Positions 39,343 to 53,300 are shown, counted from the stretch's first letter. The stretch: 64,000 nucleotides of DNA from Apostichopus japonicus (GCF_037975245.1 NC_092562.1:22807554-22871553), one strand, 5' to 3'. The notes: generated from the sequence alone by a model not told the origin. Made by a program: numbers and translations.

Positions 39343-42300
39343 TCATATTTCATAGTCATCAGGATGGTAGAGTTCCCGTAGCAACCTATACACGTAAGAT
39401 GGGGCATTGCCACCTCTGAAAAAGGCAAATGAAATATGTTAGGTAGAGACTGTATATAGAACCATCCAAAAGAAAATACATATTATGATCATAAGTGAGC
39501 TGTGAGCTGATAAGGAAACAAAGAAAAACATTAAGTGGCATTGATTTAACACTTCTTGCTTACATGTGTATTTGATGTATTTATATATAAAAAAAAAACC
39601 ATTTGGGCAAATTTCTGTCTGAAACTCCTCAATGTCCTTTAAAGCTCTGGTATTCAAATAATTCTGCTTGTTGACCCCAATTTCCACCTTGATCGTCTTG
39701 ACAACCCTCCAGAGGTATATGTTCTGGTCTGGGTAAGTGGCCTATGGGGGAGGTATCCCAATCACATTTCAGACAGTGTTTTATATGATTAAGAGTGCTT
39801 ATAGTTACAAAATGGCATAATATTTAGCACACTTTATAACTTATTTATGTTCAAGATTTCTTCTACATTTTCTCAACAAATAGCGGCAAAGTTTCTTTTA
39901 TTTCTTCCGAAGATTTGGCGACCCTCCAAACCACTTTTTGGCGACCCTTAAAAGGGTTGCGACCTCCAGTTTGAATACCCAAGCTTTAAAGAAATGTTTT
40001 GTCACACTCACATGTTTGAAATGTAAAGTGTAACAAGTTCGGGCGGAACGTAATCAAACACAGGATTATGGATGTGAACCTTAGCATGGATGTCGCTCTC
40101 ATAGAAATCGACGACATTCTGTGGGGACTCAAACTTGTTGAATGCCTCCTGCAGAAAATAAAATATATACAGACATAAAGTGCTTCAGTCAGCATCTGGT
40201 TCATTCCCTCATGAAATATGGTCATTACTTTTATTTCTCTTTGAAAACTGGTTGAAATCAGAACAGCTAGATACTAAAAATAAGGACAAAAATTCCTGAG
40301 CATCTGTTACTAGAGACTGGTAGTGATTGAAAAGTGGGAAAAGAGTAGCAACAGGATAATGTGGGGTGGAGAAAGCATTCTGGTTGACTTCACAATCAAT
40401 TTCCCTGTGCCCTCAGTCATTTCTATGACGACATACAGTCACATTATCACAGGCATGAACCTTGTTGTAGATGTCGCTCTATTCAACAAAATATGACTAA
40501 AGGTAACAAAACTGAACATTAAAATATTATGAGATATATTATATTATAACGACGCAAGATTATGAATTATCACAGCTCAAGATTTAACAAAATGGGGATA
40601 CCAACTATTCAATCTTTGGAGGTACAGTACTGGACTCCCTGTGCATACTTTTCTCCCCTCCCCTCCCTCCACCCCCCCTCCACTCCCCTCGATGACAAGG
40701 CCATGACTGTAGCTTCAGGAAAATATAGATTCACAGAACTTAATTCTGTTCTAGATGAATAAGTGCATCTCACCTGATCCTCGGAACAGAGAAACTGAGG
40801 CGATAACTTGAATAACGGCGCGCACACAATCAGCTGAGAAGAAATGCCAAGAAATAGCAGATTGCTTTAACAGAATGATAGCATCAAAACCAAATTACAC
40901 TTAAGTTTGGTATAAGCTGGGATTGTAGAAAGTGACGGGAGTCTACATGCGGCATCTTGACTGATACACATCTTGTGAATTCTCAATACTTCTACCCACC
41001 ATCAACAAACCTCAAGTTTGACTTTATTTTGTAGGTCAGTTAAATTTCATTCTTTGTATTCAAAAAAGGTTGTATTAAACTTTGTGGATTCATATAGAAC
41101 CCCATCCTTTCCCCTCCACCCCTACACACCTCAGAATTTGATAAATGAAATCAAGTTTCTTCAATGTGACATACTTCTAGACTATTTTAGTCTAGATAAT
41201 ATATTTTAATCTCCTAAGATATTCATGCAGTTTTATCACACTTGTTCTGAAAAACATTTCAATTGGTTAAGTATAATTCCACCAATGTGGACTTGAATTA
41301 CAAAGTAAATCTGACCTTTAACTTGAAACATCTTCTGATACAAACAAACCTAAGCTATCTTCACTTATTTGCATGATTCACAAAACTGAAGGATACCCAA
41401 ATGATGCTTTGATATTTGTTCAAGACTTTGCTGATGATGAACCATCTACACACTATTACATAATCTTATGTAAACTTATAAATATAAGTTTACATAAGAT
41501 TATGATTAAGATAAGATTCTAAGATTAAATGATTACATATGTAATCATGTTTTCAGATTATATGGATCTTAAAACTCTTTAGTTATGAGCCATTTATTGC
41601 ATTGCAGAGATAACTTACCGGTACAGAGTAATGCTTAGCAGCTAGAGCCAGCGCGTGACTTCCACATACAGCCTTTAAACTGTTAAAGAAATGAAAGAGA
41701 AATCCCAAGCTGATACTATGTTAAAGTACAGCATCTCAAAGTGGAAAGCCTTGATGAGACAATACAATGAAATGCAACACATTATAAAACAATACAATGT
41801 AATACAATACTATACAATACAATAAAATAATATACAATGCAATGCAATACAATATGATATGATGCAATACATGCAACGCATTATTATACAATACAATGTA
41901 ATACAATACTATACATTACAATACAATGTAATACAATACTACACCATACAATAAAATACAATGGAATACAATACTATACAATATGATTCAATACAATGCA
42001 ATACATTATAATAAAATACTATACACACAATACAATACAATATGATATGATGCAATACATGCTATGGATTATCATACAATACAATGTAATACAATACTAT
42101 ACAATACAATACAATGTAATACAATACTACACCATACAATAAAATACTATACAACACAATGCAATATGATATGATGCAATGCATTATAATACAAATACAA
42201 TGGAATACAATACAATATGATGCAATACAATGCAATACACTATAATAAAACACAATATGATATGATGCAACACAATATATAATACAATAAACTTCAACAC

Positions 42301-45300
42301 TATACAATACAACAAAAGTTACAATGATATACCCTTCAACTTACCCTCCATTTGCCATGACTGTATGGGTGCCTATAATGACCTTGTTTACTCTAGCCAT
42401 GATGGCAAATATTGCTGAATCTGTAATCACAGTTGTTTCTATGTTTCCTTTCTTTGCTAAGTTGACAGCTAACTCTTGACCCTAATAAAAAGGAGAAGAT
42501 AAAAATCAACTTAAAAAATCCTAAATAGACCACATTTGATGGAATCTACCAGGAAATAATTGTGAGGAGCAAAGAAAGAAATTCTACCACAATCACTGTT
42601 ACAGCAAACTTGACAGGGAAAGGACACTTCATGAATCAGGATGGAACAAACTAATCAAATTGGCTCTGAGTTGGAACTAACCCAACTGGACTATTCCTTG
42701 GCTATATTTTATAGTCAAAAGTTGGTTCTAGAAGAAACTTGCACAGGCACTGTGCGAGAATAATCATGCCAAGTTTCTTTGGGTTCAGCATGGTAGGTCT
42801 CAGAGAAAGAGATACCAAGAGAAATGTTGCTTAAATTTACAACTTTGACATATTGAATGATGGCAAGCATTAGACTGAGGAGAAACTATCAACAAATTTA
42901 GAACTGATTTTGATTTCAATTAAATATTTGCAATGGGACTTGTACCTAGGTTTGCCAATCCTTGATCCTTGATCCATCATCTAACCGTTTCATCCTACTT
43001 CTCATCCAACCTCAACCTCCCCCCCCCCCCCAATCCCCAACCGACCCTCTCCATCACCCCAACCTGTTATAAACTCATAACAAGTGCTCATTTGGCAGGG
43101 AAGAAAATGTGAACAAACCTGATATGATGGGGCTGATTCGACTACAATCACCTGGAACTTTCTAGATTTCCCAGCATTCTTAACGAAAAAAAGGGGAAGA
43201 AAAGGAAAGAAAAGAAAAGTATGTCACATTTTGCACGTAACTGAAAATAGGTAACTACAGAAGAATCACTATAAACGTATTAAGTAATTCAAAACCACAA
43301 AATTTAGAATGGATCAGAAGTAGTTCTAAATCGTACATCTCATTGATAAACTATAGCACGCCTGATTCAACACATGTATCTCTACCACCGACCTGTCAGG
43401 GAATAACTTATCCATCAATTTATACGCCACAGTGAATATAGTCATGGAAGATGAAGTTTGCCATTCTGGGAGCCTGAAGAGAGAAAGGCTTGCGTGGTCC
43501 AAGGCACAACCGGCAAGCTTCCTTAAGGTTCAGCTCTGGTTTTACTTACCAATAAGAAGGCTTCAACAGTTCTTGACTTGCCCATGGTCATAATGACTTC
43601 ACTTGAATGTATGTGTTCTAATGCTTGGGTTGCTATACTATCTGCGCTGCCCTCTAATTCTGATAGCAGTTCGTTTATACTCTCAATAACTCTGCCCTGT
43701 AGAAAAGAAAATTAATGAAGTCAATCACAAATTGAAAAGCTAAGAGCAAAAGAACACAAGAACATTTCTCTGCTCTACATAAAGTAGAGAGCAATTCCGG
43801 CTCTCAGACATTCTTGAAAGGATGCTTTTAATCACAGATGGACATATGTGCAGCCTGTGTGCAAATTATTTGTGGCCTGTGAGTGAGGTTTGCGAATCCT
43901 TATAACTGCAGTCCGTAAATCTTATAGGCCAACGTCTTCATCCAACCATAAATCCACTGAGATATTGAATTCACTGAAATAACTGAAAGAAAATACATGA
44001 GGCTTGGAGTTTGTAAAATGTAGTGCCTACTTGTGATTGGATATTTCATCATAACAGATGGACAATTTGCATGTACAACTGTCTGAACTTTTTCAATCCC
44101 AAATAATATAATATTGTGTGATGATTATAATATCATGTTTGTGTGATGGGAGTTCAGTTGGTGCATCCTCATATGTGTTGCAGCCGGTGGACTGGATACA
44201 AAATGCCACAGAAAGGCATATTCCTAGACTCAGACACCATAATATACACGGCAGAGAGTATAAACAGCTAAAGACAATAACTTCAAACCATCAATAGCAA
44301 CCTCTAAAATGCAAGCCTGAATGATTGGAGATTGAAATATCAGTGTTTCCACACTTGCACTTATGTAAACTGAAAAGATGCAATATAGGCAATCTTAATC
44401 TATAACTAAAATACATCACCTTTAAGTTGGGACATGGTTTACTAAAGTCATCCACGTGGACATCAGCGCGAAGCATTTTCTAAAAGTGGAAAGATAAAAC
44501 AGGTCAAGTCCAGCCCATATCTTTGTGAGAACCTTGACATTAATTTTGACCTTAATGGAGAAAGGTGGCAGGGGTGGAATGGGTAGTGTATTTGCATTCA
44601 TCATACATTGTGAAGGATATATCAAGGTCATATTTATTAATACCAGAGAGAATACAAATATTGTAATACACAAGTTGATGCTTAAAGGTCATCGGTATTG
44701 ACCCATATTAAATTAAGCATGCTTAAATTTGAAGAAAAACTGAAAGAGAAAACTGAAAGATTTTGAGGGTACTTGCAGAAGGCTCTGGGCTCTCCAAATG
44801 ATCCACATGAATTGAGGAGGGTTCAATTAGAAACTTAAACATCAAAAAAGGGGAACAAATGCTCTGCAGCTGGCAGATAAGTGCTTAGCAATTTAGAACC
44901 TGGCTGACCATTATGTGACTGTCTAGCATATTTGTGGGACATTAGTGATGACCTTTCAAGAGGAACATGACATCTCGGTTCAGAAAACTGCAGATTATAT
45001 TCCCTGAAGAAAGACAAAATCAGCTCACATGTGATATGATGTCCAAGATTTCAATTGCAACTATTGAACCCTATTAAGGGCTCCTCTGGAAAGCAGTGCT
45101 TCTTCACTGAGCAGGACTACCCTCATTAAAGATGACAATAATCATAAAAAAATATTTAAAAAAATACCCAAATTACACTTGGCAATGTTGACCATTAAAA
45201 CATACACACTGTACAGACAGCAGGATAATGTGGTTTTGCATCAATGTGATTCTTACTGTCATTGCAATACCCATATACAAGTTTCTATGCAATTTCCCTA

Positions 45301-46639
45301 CTAAAGATACTCACCTGAAGTGATTCCTGTGTGTCACCAGAATCAACACCTTGCCCACTTATGATGCTGAAATATAAAAGAAGAAGAAATCTTGGTTGGC
45401 AGTCCCAAAAGTAAACATTTTGCTATTGAGAATCTGCTATGTAGCTCCAAAAGTGAACAAAACAATGGAAAAGCTGTAAGCAGACTACTCCCAAATCTAA
45501 GTTTTTAGAAGGCCCTGTAGTTGGAAGTATAAAACTTGGAGGCCTGAAGTTGGCATCCCAGCAGGATTTTCAACAAGTGTCAAACTGGCAAATCAAACTG
45601 AGAAACTAAGTCTCAAACACAGACAGACAGGCTTGTTAATTTATGCATACTGTAGTAGTGATCTCCGAACACCGATACAGCTAGGTATCAGCTACAAAGT
45701 ACTTACGAGACATACTCCTCCCAAATTATCTTGAGGACTCTCCGTACCATGTTGCCTATCGCAGACTCTGATGGCTGGGTGCTTATTAGCTTCTTCCCTT
45801 CTAGTCTGATTCTTTCTCTGAGATCCTTTGCCGTGGACCATCTGCTCTGAGATATTAAACGTCTCAGGAAGAGTAGAGTTTGATGAGCCACATCGTAGGA
45901 GCCTTTCAATTCGCTGATGGGAATTGAAGAAAACATGTGTAGCATGCTTCACTAGAAATAGCTTAAGTAAAAGGTCATACAAAAGAAATTTTTGTCTTAA
46001 ATTGGTTTCATTTGACAATTAATTTCTGAGCATACTACTGCAGTTGCAAGTCTTACATGTATCACATTGCAAGTGTGATGTAAGTCATAGAGATCTCATG
46101 GACTAAAATCAAATGACATTACATTTTAACATGCAATTTGCAATGGTTTGGATAATCAGTCAATTCTCTAGAGCCATTTAGATTCCAATGGATGCTGCAA
46201 ATTATAATGACTGCTAGTGCTATAAATTGCAACATCTTCTAGGTGAAAATATCAAGTTTTAATTCCCTTCGATATCGTTGATGAGTTAGACCTTTATCGT
46301 GGCATTGCCATGTACAGTTAAATGACAAATTAAGCAAAGATCAGTTATCACCCATACTTTTGCAAACCCTGGGTGTTATTGTCAAATACAAATGTGATGA
46401 TGCAACTTTAGCAATTTTTAATTACTTCTATTATGCAATGACCATCTGCTGTATCAAATCACATTAACTATTTACACTCATAAACACAATTAAGGATATG
46501 AATTAATACTAATTAACTGAAAAGACGATGGAAAGAAGAAAAATACCACAAATTCTATTTGTGCTTACCCTTTCTTTAGGCTTCTAATGAACTGGTCCAA
46601 CCTTTCAGCCAGGTCCGATGGAAGAGCAGTTAACGGCAT
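39343..46639 (-). CDS. EIF2B2: Translation initiation factor eIF2B subunit beta
   Basis: Eleven coding exons join in phase: 46569-46639, 45707-45913, 45315-45366, 44420-44479, 43550-43696, 43119-43178, 42345-42481, 41619-41679, 40774-40833, 40012-40148 and 39343-39415. They give 354 aa (human 351). Diagnostic stretches include [15 protein letters not shown] in exon 2, [20 protein letters not shown] in exon 5, [14 protein letters not shown] across exons 6/7, [20 protein letters not shown] across exons 7/8, [11 protein letters not shown] in exon 9, [16 protein letters not shown] across exons 10/11 and [18 protein letters not shown] at the C-terminus. The protein is a Rossmann-like regulatory subunit of the cytoplasmic eIF2B decamer, which exchanges GDP for GTP on eIF2 and is inhibited by phosphorylated eIF2-alpha. 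All junctions are GT-AG. The start [14 protein letters not shown] matches the family's short N-terminus. Confidence 0.97.
39885..39975 (-). repeat. Possible hAT end fragment (EIF2B2 intron 10)
   Basis: GGCGACCC is repeated twice, and GGGTTGCGACCTCCAGTTTGAA resembles the common terminal region of a widespread hAT group. No partner end or target duplication was found, so it would be a solo end or a chance likeness. Confidence 0.3.
41459..41504. repeat. Perfect 22-bp inverted repeat with 2-nt spacer (EIF2B2 intron 8)
   Basis: 41459-41480 is the exact reverse complement of 41483-41504 (arm begins CATAATCTTATGTAAAC). A near-spacerless palindrome of this length is unstable in many hosts and can extrude as a cruciform. 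In the pre-mRNA it would form a strong hairpin. Confidence 0.9.
41760..42312. repeat. ATACA-type pentanucleotide array (EIF2B2 intron 7)
   Basis: About 550 bp are built almost only from AATAC, ACAAT and related words (AATACAATACAATGTAATAC and variants). The array ends about 30 bp from the donor site of exon 7. Long open frames on either strand are repeat artefacts. Confidence 0.9.
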
Positions 46640-48443
46640 TGCTCAGTTAGTTTGAGTGCTCTGTAACAACAACAACAAAAGCACAATTGCTACTTGTGGT
46701 ATCCTAATTAAGTAATAGTTACATCTGGTGCTGATTTTCAACTTCACAGAAACATGTAACGTTAGTTGTAATGCCATGGCATTAGCATTTCAACATCTAG
46801 CCTCTAGGGTAGGTCTCACGTTAGGTTAGGCCGAGGTCTAGGACTAACTGTTAACAGTTATTAATTATTAGGCCTATTGAGCATTAACATAAGCAGGCCT
46901 AAAACGTACAGAACACAACATTCTTACAAGTTAAGTCATGATATGCTTATCAAATGTAGAAATAAACCTACATTCAAGCTACAGGGGTTCGCAGATTCTT
47001 GGCCTTCTCTATGTTGTGGAGAGAGAACAACTATGCTTTCCTGTTATATTTTAGTAAAATTGTTACTACTACTACTAGCTAAGTCAGAACTAGCTGACTA
47101 TACGCTCTTTCCCGACTCTCTCAACATATGGCAAAGTATTTATTAGGGAACGCCGTTGGTAATAATTTTTACCACTTCGCTCAGATCTGTCGTGTTTTGG
47201 TTTTGTCAAAGAATACCAAAGTTAGTTCATGTAAGCCAGCTAAATTAGTTTATTAGCAATTCAATACATGCAAAATATTGAATTCCTGAAATATTCGTTC
47301 ATGTAGGATTAAAACAGACAATTGATATTGACAATTGATCGAGTGAGTAAAGGCGACTATTCGTGTCGAACACACGGATTTCTAACGTAGAGAAGGAAAT
47401 GGGCCTGATCTCACATGTAACTTAGGGGACTAGAGGAGGACCATAACATTGCGCTGACACCGCTTTCGCTTGGAAGTGATGTTCTACACTCTTTTAGCTG
47501 CCTCCTGTTACAATTGAGAAAGAGTGAGCTCTCACGTATAGTAATTTATAGATCATGCATTATTAGTCTTTACTGGTTCAGTTTAAGATTGTGGAAAAGA
47601 CTTGCTTTAAGTTACCCGAGGATTTTGTTAATGTTCAGTATAGGAATTTGCACGTACTGTACCTGTTGACGTATGAGCTAGCTCGAGAGCCTAGTTCTGC
47701 GAAACGATCACATTTACAATAGTTTGTTGTTTAGTTACCCCATGTGTTAACTGTTATAGTCCATAGGTACCAAGACAGGTAGTCTAGACCTACGTTTATA
47801 ACTTTGGGGTGAATTTAATTTAGTACATGACAAGGGTTTGGAAGCCAACAGAAGTTGGTGGTGAAAATGGTTGTTATTACGGGCAAGCCTGACCTAGGCT
47901 ACAGTATAGCCTATATGAACATGAAACTGATACTGCATCAACATTTATTTAGACAGCCTCTTGACTATTTACGCAGTCAAAATAGAATAGGGATCAGGCA
48001 CAAAATATAAACACAAATAAAATGAAAGTGAGAAATAATATAGATCAGGACTTCCATATGATGAAATATGTCGGTGACCAATAGAATTTCAAAGGAAAAC
48101 AAGCATTTCCTATTGGGTGTATACTGTATTTCTAAGATGAGATGATACTTGTTACACCTCTATTGGTCACTAGCTGAGATAACACCCTTGCTGTTTTTCT
48201 AGTGTCCTTTATATGTTAACCTTCCTACTGTAATGTTAGTTATGTATTAATCTTGTACAAACATATGCAAAATAAATTTGAAATTGAAACTTAATATTGC
48301 AGAGATACATGTAGAAGTGGTCATAGAATCCCTTTCTCCAAAATCATAGAACAAAAGAATGGTCATCCATTTAAGTCAGAGGGTCATACCAGACTGAAGA
48401 ACTAACTTGGCTTATGGAAATAGCTATCAAAAACTATCATGTC
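46640..48443. other. EIF2B2 upstream region and intergenic sequence
   Basis: This includes the presumed EIF2B2 promoter next to 46640. Many TAGGC/GCCTA words lie at about 46800-46900 and 47880-47910. GTGACCAATAG near 48070 and its reverse complement near 48160 may be short inverted ends of a degenerate element. No coding exon is supported. Confidence 0.5.
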
Positions 48444-48451
48444 ATGATAGT

Positions 48452-49294
48452 TAGGGATGCACCGGATATCCGGTCCGGCCGGATAGTGAGCAATTATCCG
48501 GTTCCAGCCGGATATATTTCAAAATCCGGCCGGATCTTTTTCAAAATCTGGCCTGAATTATTCCTTAAAAAGGTGTTGGTATTAACTTATATCAATGTAA
48601 ACTATTTCCCAAAATGAATAAAAATATTCAAAGTAAGGAAAAATTAGGTTTAACATGTTTAATTTAATTTTCTCAATGGTCTGACCCAACTGTTTCTAAA
48701 GATCAACCAAAATAATACAACTACTGTAATAATATGAAGCTATATCAACAAATACAGTTTGCAGTGAAATCATTTCTTGCATCCTTCATTAGTTTAATAT
48801 TGTGCTAAAAATTTGTTACCAAATAATGAATAATAAAAGACAATTCTAAATCCAGATAGTAGTGTTATTACAACAATTAAATAATCTTTTTATTCAGTAT
48901 GAAGTATGAGACTTGTGAAATGTAGCTTCCCGTTTTAAAACAAACTTCATAGGTAGTATGCAGTATTTTTCCAGCAAACAAATTTATTTACTGTATCAAG
49001 CTTGTCAACAATTATATTGTAGTTATTTTATGAAAGAATGTAGATTACACCACTTCAAGTCATATTTTTATCTCATAAATGGGGTCTTAATTTCACCTTC
49101 TTTATAATATGCGTATACCTCACCTAAGATTTGCTCCTTGTTTCATACTTCTACTTCTTATTAATGATTTTCTTTTGTGTAATGAAAAAATCTGGTTCCG
49201 GCCGGATTTTATCCGGCCAGATTTCATGTACTATCCAGCAAAATCTGGTTCCGGCCGGATCCAAAAATTTGGATCTGGTGCATCCCTAACCCTA
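48452..49294. mobile_element. hAT-like MITE, 843 bp, perfect 8-bp TSD
   Basis: Both ends carry TAGGGATGCACC (the right end in reverse complement, preceded by one extra TAGGGT). They are followed by subterminal CCGGCCGGAT words repeated in both orientations. The flanks are ATGATAGT at 48444-48451 and 49295-49302, a perfect 8-bp target duplication. The interior is AT-rich with no transposase frame. TAGGGATGCACCG-type ends are known from hAT-group non-autonomous elements in animals. Confidence 0.9.
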
Positions 49295-49369
49295 ATGATA
49301 GTAGTCCTTAGAGAAGATTTTCAAACCCAATCAATGTGATGATCAAGGATTATCATCTTGCTTATATGG

Positions 49370-49907
49370 TTACATATCTATGTTCCGACATCTCTATGGT
49401 TCCGACGTCTCTATGTTCAGACGTCTCAATGTTCAGACATCTCTATGTTCAGACGTCTCTATGTTAGTACGTCTCTATGTTGCGACGTCTCTATGTTCCG
49501 ATGTCTCTATATTCCGACGTCTCTAAGTTCTGACAAAAAGAAGCAATTCGGGACACTTTTTTTTATCCCAAAAATCTTTTGTACCAAGAAAACAATTTTT
49601 GAGACTCAAACTTGTTTTTTGATCAACATTTCTTCGGACCAAATTTTTTGGGACCAAAATTGTTTTCCGGCAAAAAAATGCAATGATTGGTCACACACCA
49701 AATCTAAACACTTTTATTCGAAATTTATTTGGCCAAAAACGACTTTTGGTCCGAAAAAATTTGGTCCGAGAAAATGTTGGTCAAAAACAAACATTGGGGT
49801 CACAAAACTAGTTTTCTAGGTACAAACAAATTTTTGGATACAAAAAATTGCTCCGAATTTTTTCATTTTGTCGGAACATAGAGACGTTGGAACATAGGGA
49901 TGTCACC
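49370..49907. mobile_element. Foldback/palindromic element, 538 bp, 10-bp TSD
   Basis: GCTTATATGG flanks the element at 49360-49369 and 49908-49917. The two halves are inverted copies about 190-260 bp long meeting near 49700. ATCTATGTTCCGACATCTC at the left corresponds to CATCCCTATGTTCCAACGTCTC-like sequence on the opposite strand at the right. Words such as TTCGGACCAAATTTTTT occur in both arms. The left arm carries about nine 16-bp units (TCTATGTTCAGACGTC), the right arm only about two. Target duplications of 9-11 bp are typical of Mutator-like elements, so a MULE-derived foldback is possible. The spanning 153-codon frame is not a gene. Confidence 0.8.
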
Positions 49908-50355
49908 GCTTATATGGCTTATAGCCTTATTTTTATTTTCAGCATTGTGCAGCTAAGTGGACTAAGTTGTTTCAAAACTATGGAAGGAACAGAAGTTGAA
50001 CCAAATCATATTTTGCAAACCCAAAATATCAAGTTCCTGGGAGTAATCCACTCAACAACACTGTAAAGCAACAATTTTAAATATTTCAAGATGGTCAAGT
50101 TTTGAATAGGGAACCTATGATTGGGGGGGGGGGGCGGGGAAACACTCAAATGGCTACATTGTGCCTTTACTTTATTTGTAAATCTGCATTTTATAAGGTG
50201 CATCATAGACTGGTAGGGCTAACTAGGACCTTTGTAAGTTTCATTGTTATTGAACTCCTTTGGTTTATGGCCTCTTCAAATTTGTCAATTGAATACACAT
50301 CTCGAATCATAAGAAATATATTTCTGTCTTATCTTTTGGTACAGAACTAAGCAAG

Positions 50356-53300
50356 ATGTCTGGAATAAGGCACTGTATGTCCCGGATGTTCCACCCATCT
50401 GTTGTATTACCATCTGGAACTAGACAGAGTGACATCGTTTGCAAAAGTCAAAGGGTAATCCCTTTTTTATTTTACTTTTTGGTAATCTTTTTATACCAAT
50501 GATAACATCTTTTTATACCATACAGTATCTATATGAGAGGATACAATAGGCTACAGTCCTGATGTAACACACAACAAGATACATTTTTGTTCTCTCTACT
50601 ATGTTTTTGTAGAAGAGGCCTTTCGATTTTGTGTTGATTCGTTTATTTGGGAAACTAAGCAATGTAAGTATAGAGAAATAATTAAACTTGATGTAGTCTG
50701 CTCTATTCCCTACAGCAAAAAGTAACAATATTCATGGAAAATGGGGGAGGGGAATGTGCTGGGGTGGTAGCGAATGGATAGTATCATTTTTGTTAATACA
50801 TAAAATGTTTGACACCTTGGAACTACACTATAATACCCAACACTATAATACCCAACACTATAATACCCAACACTATAATACCCAATCATGTCCTATCTTC
50901 TATTTACCTAGGGTGTTAATTTAATGGTACTGTAGAAACATTTAGCCTTTACATACAGTATCACAGCATGTCATTACAGTCTTACTTTTTCCTTTCTTGC
51001 GGTTTTTCAGTTGATGCTAGAGGCTGGTCTCATCAGACAGTCATCACCTGGGACTTTCCATCTCCTTCCATTAGCTCTGAAATCGTTGGAAAAATTGACT
51101 CATCTCATTGACAGTGAGATGAGAAACTTGGGTGGTCAAAAGATTGCAATGCCAACAATTGGGTCTGGTACTCTTTGGAAGAAATCAGGTAATAATACCC
51201 ATGAAATGCATCTATAGCCCTAGGAAGAAAATGTATTTCAGATTCTATTTGATTATAGGTTTATGGAGGAATTTTTATTTGTAGATGTGTCAAAATTGGA
51301 CACCTGGGAAAACTTCTCATATAGAGGACAACATTGCCAACTGTTCTACTTTATTACATACTGTAATTCCTTATAAATGTAGCAAGTCTATTATTCTACG
51401 AAGGTGCAAGCCTTTCTAAGCTGTGAATAATATGCTTGTTTAGTTTAGTTATACTATTTTAGTATGATAAAACAGATCTCTCTACCTGGTTATTCACTTA
51501 AAGACAGTGACAATATTTGCTTGCATAAATTATGCCAAATATTGGTACATCTGCTGTGAAAGCATTCAGGTTAATTGTTAAAATATATCATATATTGAAA
51601 TGTAAATATTATGTTTATATGACTTTTTTGAAGTATTAAATTACTTTCTTTATAACAGGTTAACAATCAAATAGCGATATGTTGAACTCAAAACCATACT
51701 TGGAAGAGTTAAATTTTCTTTAAAAGGCCCATACACAAGAGATGTTGGACGTTCTAACCGTGTAAAAACATGCAGCATATTTTTATTGGATTCAAGTTTC
51801 TCTTTCTCTTGCCAGATAGATGGAATTCAATGGGAGCTGAACTCTTCAAGTTAAAGGATAGACACGGCACCGATATCTGCCTTAGTCCGGTGAGTGAATA
51901 GACAAGCTTGTGAAATACTTTAATTGGCTACGTCCAGGGGGGTAGGAAGCTTACAAAAGTGGGGGGGGGCACAACATCAGAGGGGCACTTTCTCATTCCA
52001 CAACCACCACTTGTTATGCTATAAACTGATACACACCGGCCATATCACTATATATGTGTTAGTATGCTATCGATACTAAGATGGTACGCTGCAACATTGA
52101 TTTTTTATTTATAGAGATTGTTTATTGTTTACCGTGCTACAAAAAGATATGGGATGCCATTTTAAAAATAGCATGTACAGACTAAAAAATAAATTATTAA
52201 ATAAAATATTAAAATTAACAAAGGCTTAAGATATCAAAAAGACAGTTCTTCATCAAAGGGGCACATTTTATTTGCCAGTAGGGCATATTTGCTATTTTGG
52301 AAAAAAGTGGGGGGCACGTGCCCCCAGTGCCCCCCGGCTCCTACCCCCCTGGCTACGTCAGTAGTCGGTTCAAATAAGAGGCGTATAACAGTACATGTAA
52401 TGTCAGTCACATGCACGCAAATGCAAAATTAAGTTTGACAAAGGCTGCTGCTTAATTTTTCATTGGTTCATCCCATCATTTATTTTAATTATTCTTGTCT
52501 GGGTAGTTAATTGTTTTTTTCCTCATTAGAATGACCCAATACTCCAGATTACATTGAATTTTGAAAGTTATATTTCTAGTTTATGGATGTCTCTTGTCCT
52601 TTAAACTTGAGGAATATTTGCAGAAAATGTTAATAAAATCATCCAATTGTCACTTTAGAAAATTAATAAACTCATTTGTATTTAGTAGTATTGAAGGGTT
52701 TGACCCATAAAGTCACACTCATATCACTTTAGTTTTTTTTTTAATGTCCTGGTTTTGTCGTAACTCTTTTACAGACTCACGAGGAGGCTGTGACTGATAT
52801 ACTAGCAGCCGAACCTAACTTAAGTCATAAGCATCTACCTTTAAAGTTTTATCAGGTAAAATATTACAGACTTATCTCTTGTTTTTATCAGATAAATCAC
52901 CATTACTAATCGATTAGTTTCTCCCTGCAGTGTGTCTTAATGAGTTCCAGTCTAAGTTTATTCACAGTAATGTGTAGACCCATGCTTGGATGAATGACTA
53001 TAAGCCACAGGTAATGTTACACACATACCATACCATATACCATATATTAGTGCTGTTTTCATGAAATAAAACATGCTCAAGAGCACTGTACTAAAGAACC
53101 AATACCTGGAATATAAAATTACCAAACTTAAGAAAACCTAAAAGTAATAACAACAGCAATAAAAGTAAAAAATGATGTAAGACAGGGTTATGAACCACAA
53201 TAAAGAACATAAATATATAAATATACATAAAAATGGGCACAGTAATGTGAATAAAACAATACCAATAAAACAACACAAAGAGATAGGGGGAGGGAGGGGG

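Noticed and set aside
42062-42307. 81-codon Tyr/Ile/Val-rich frame
   Set aside because: It is a translation of the ATACA pentanucleotide array.
49358-49819. 153-codon frame on the plus strand
   Set aside because: It spans the 16-bp repeats and one arm of the foldback element, with repetitive composition and no domain.
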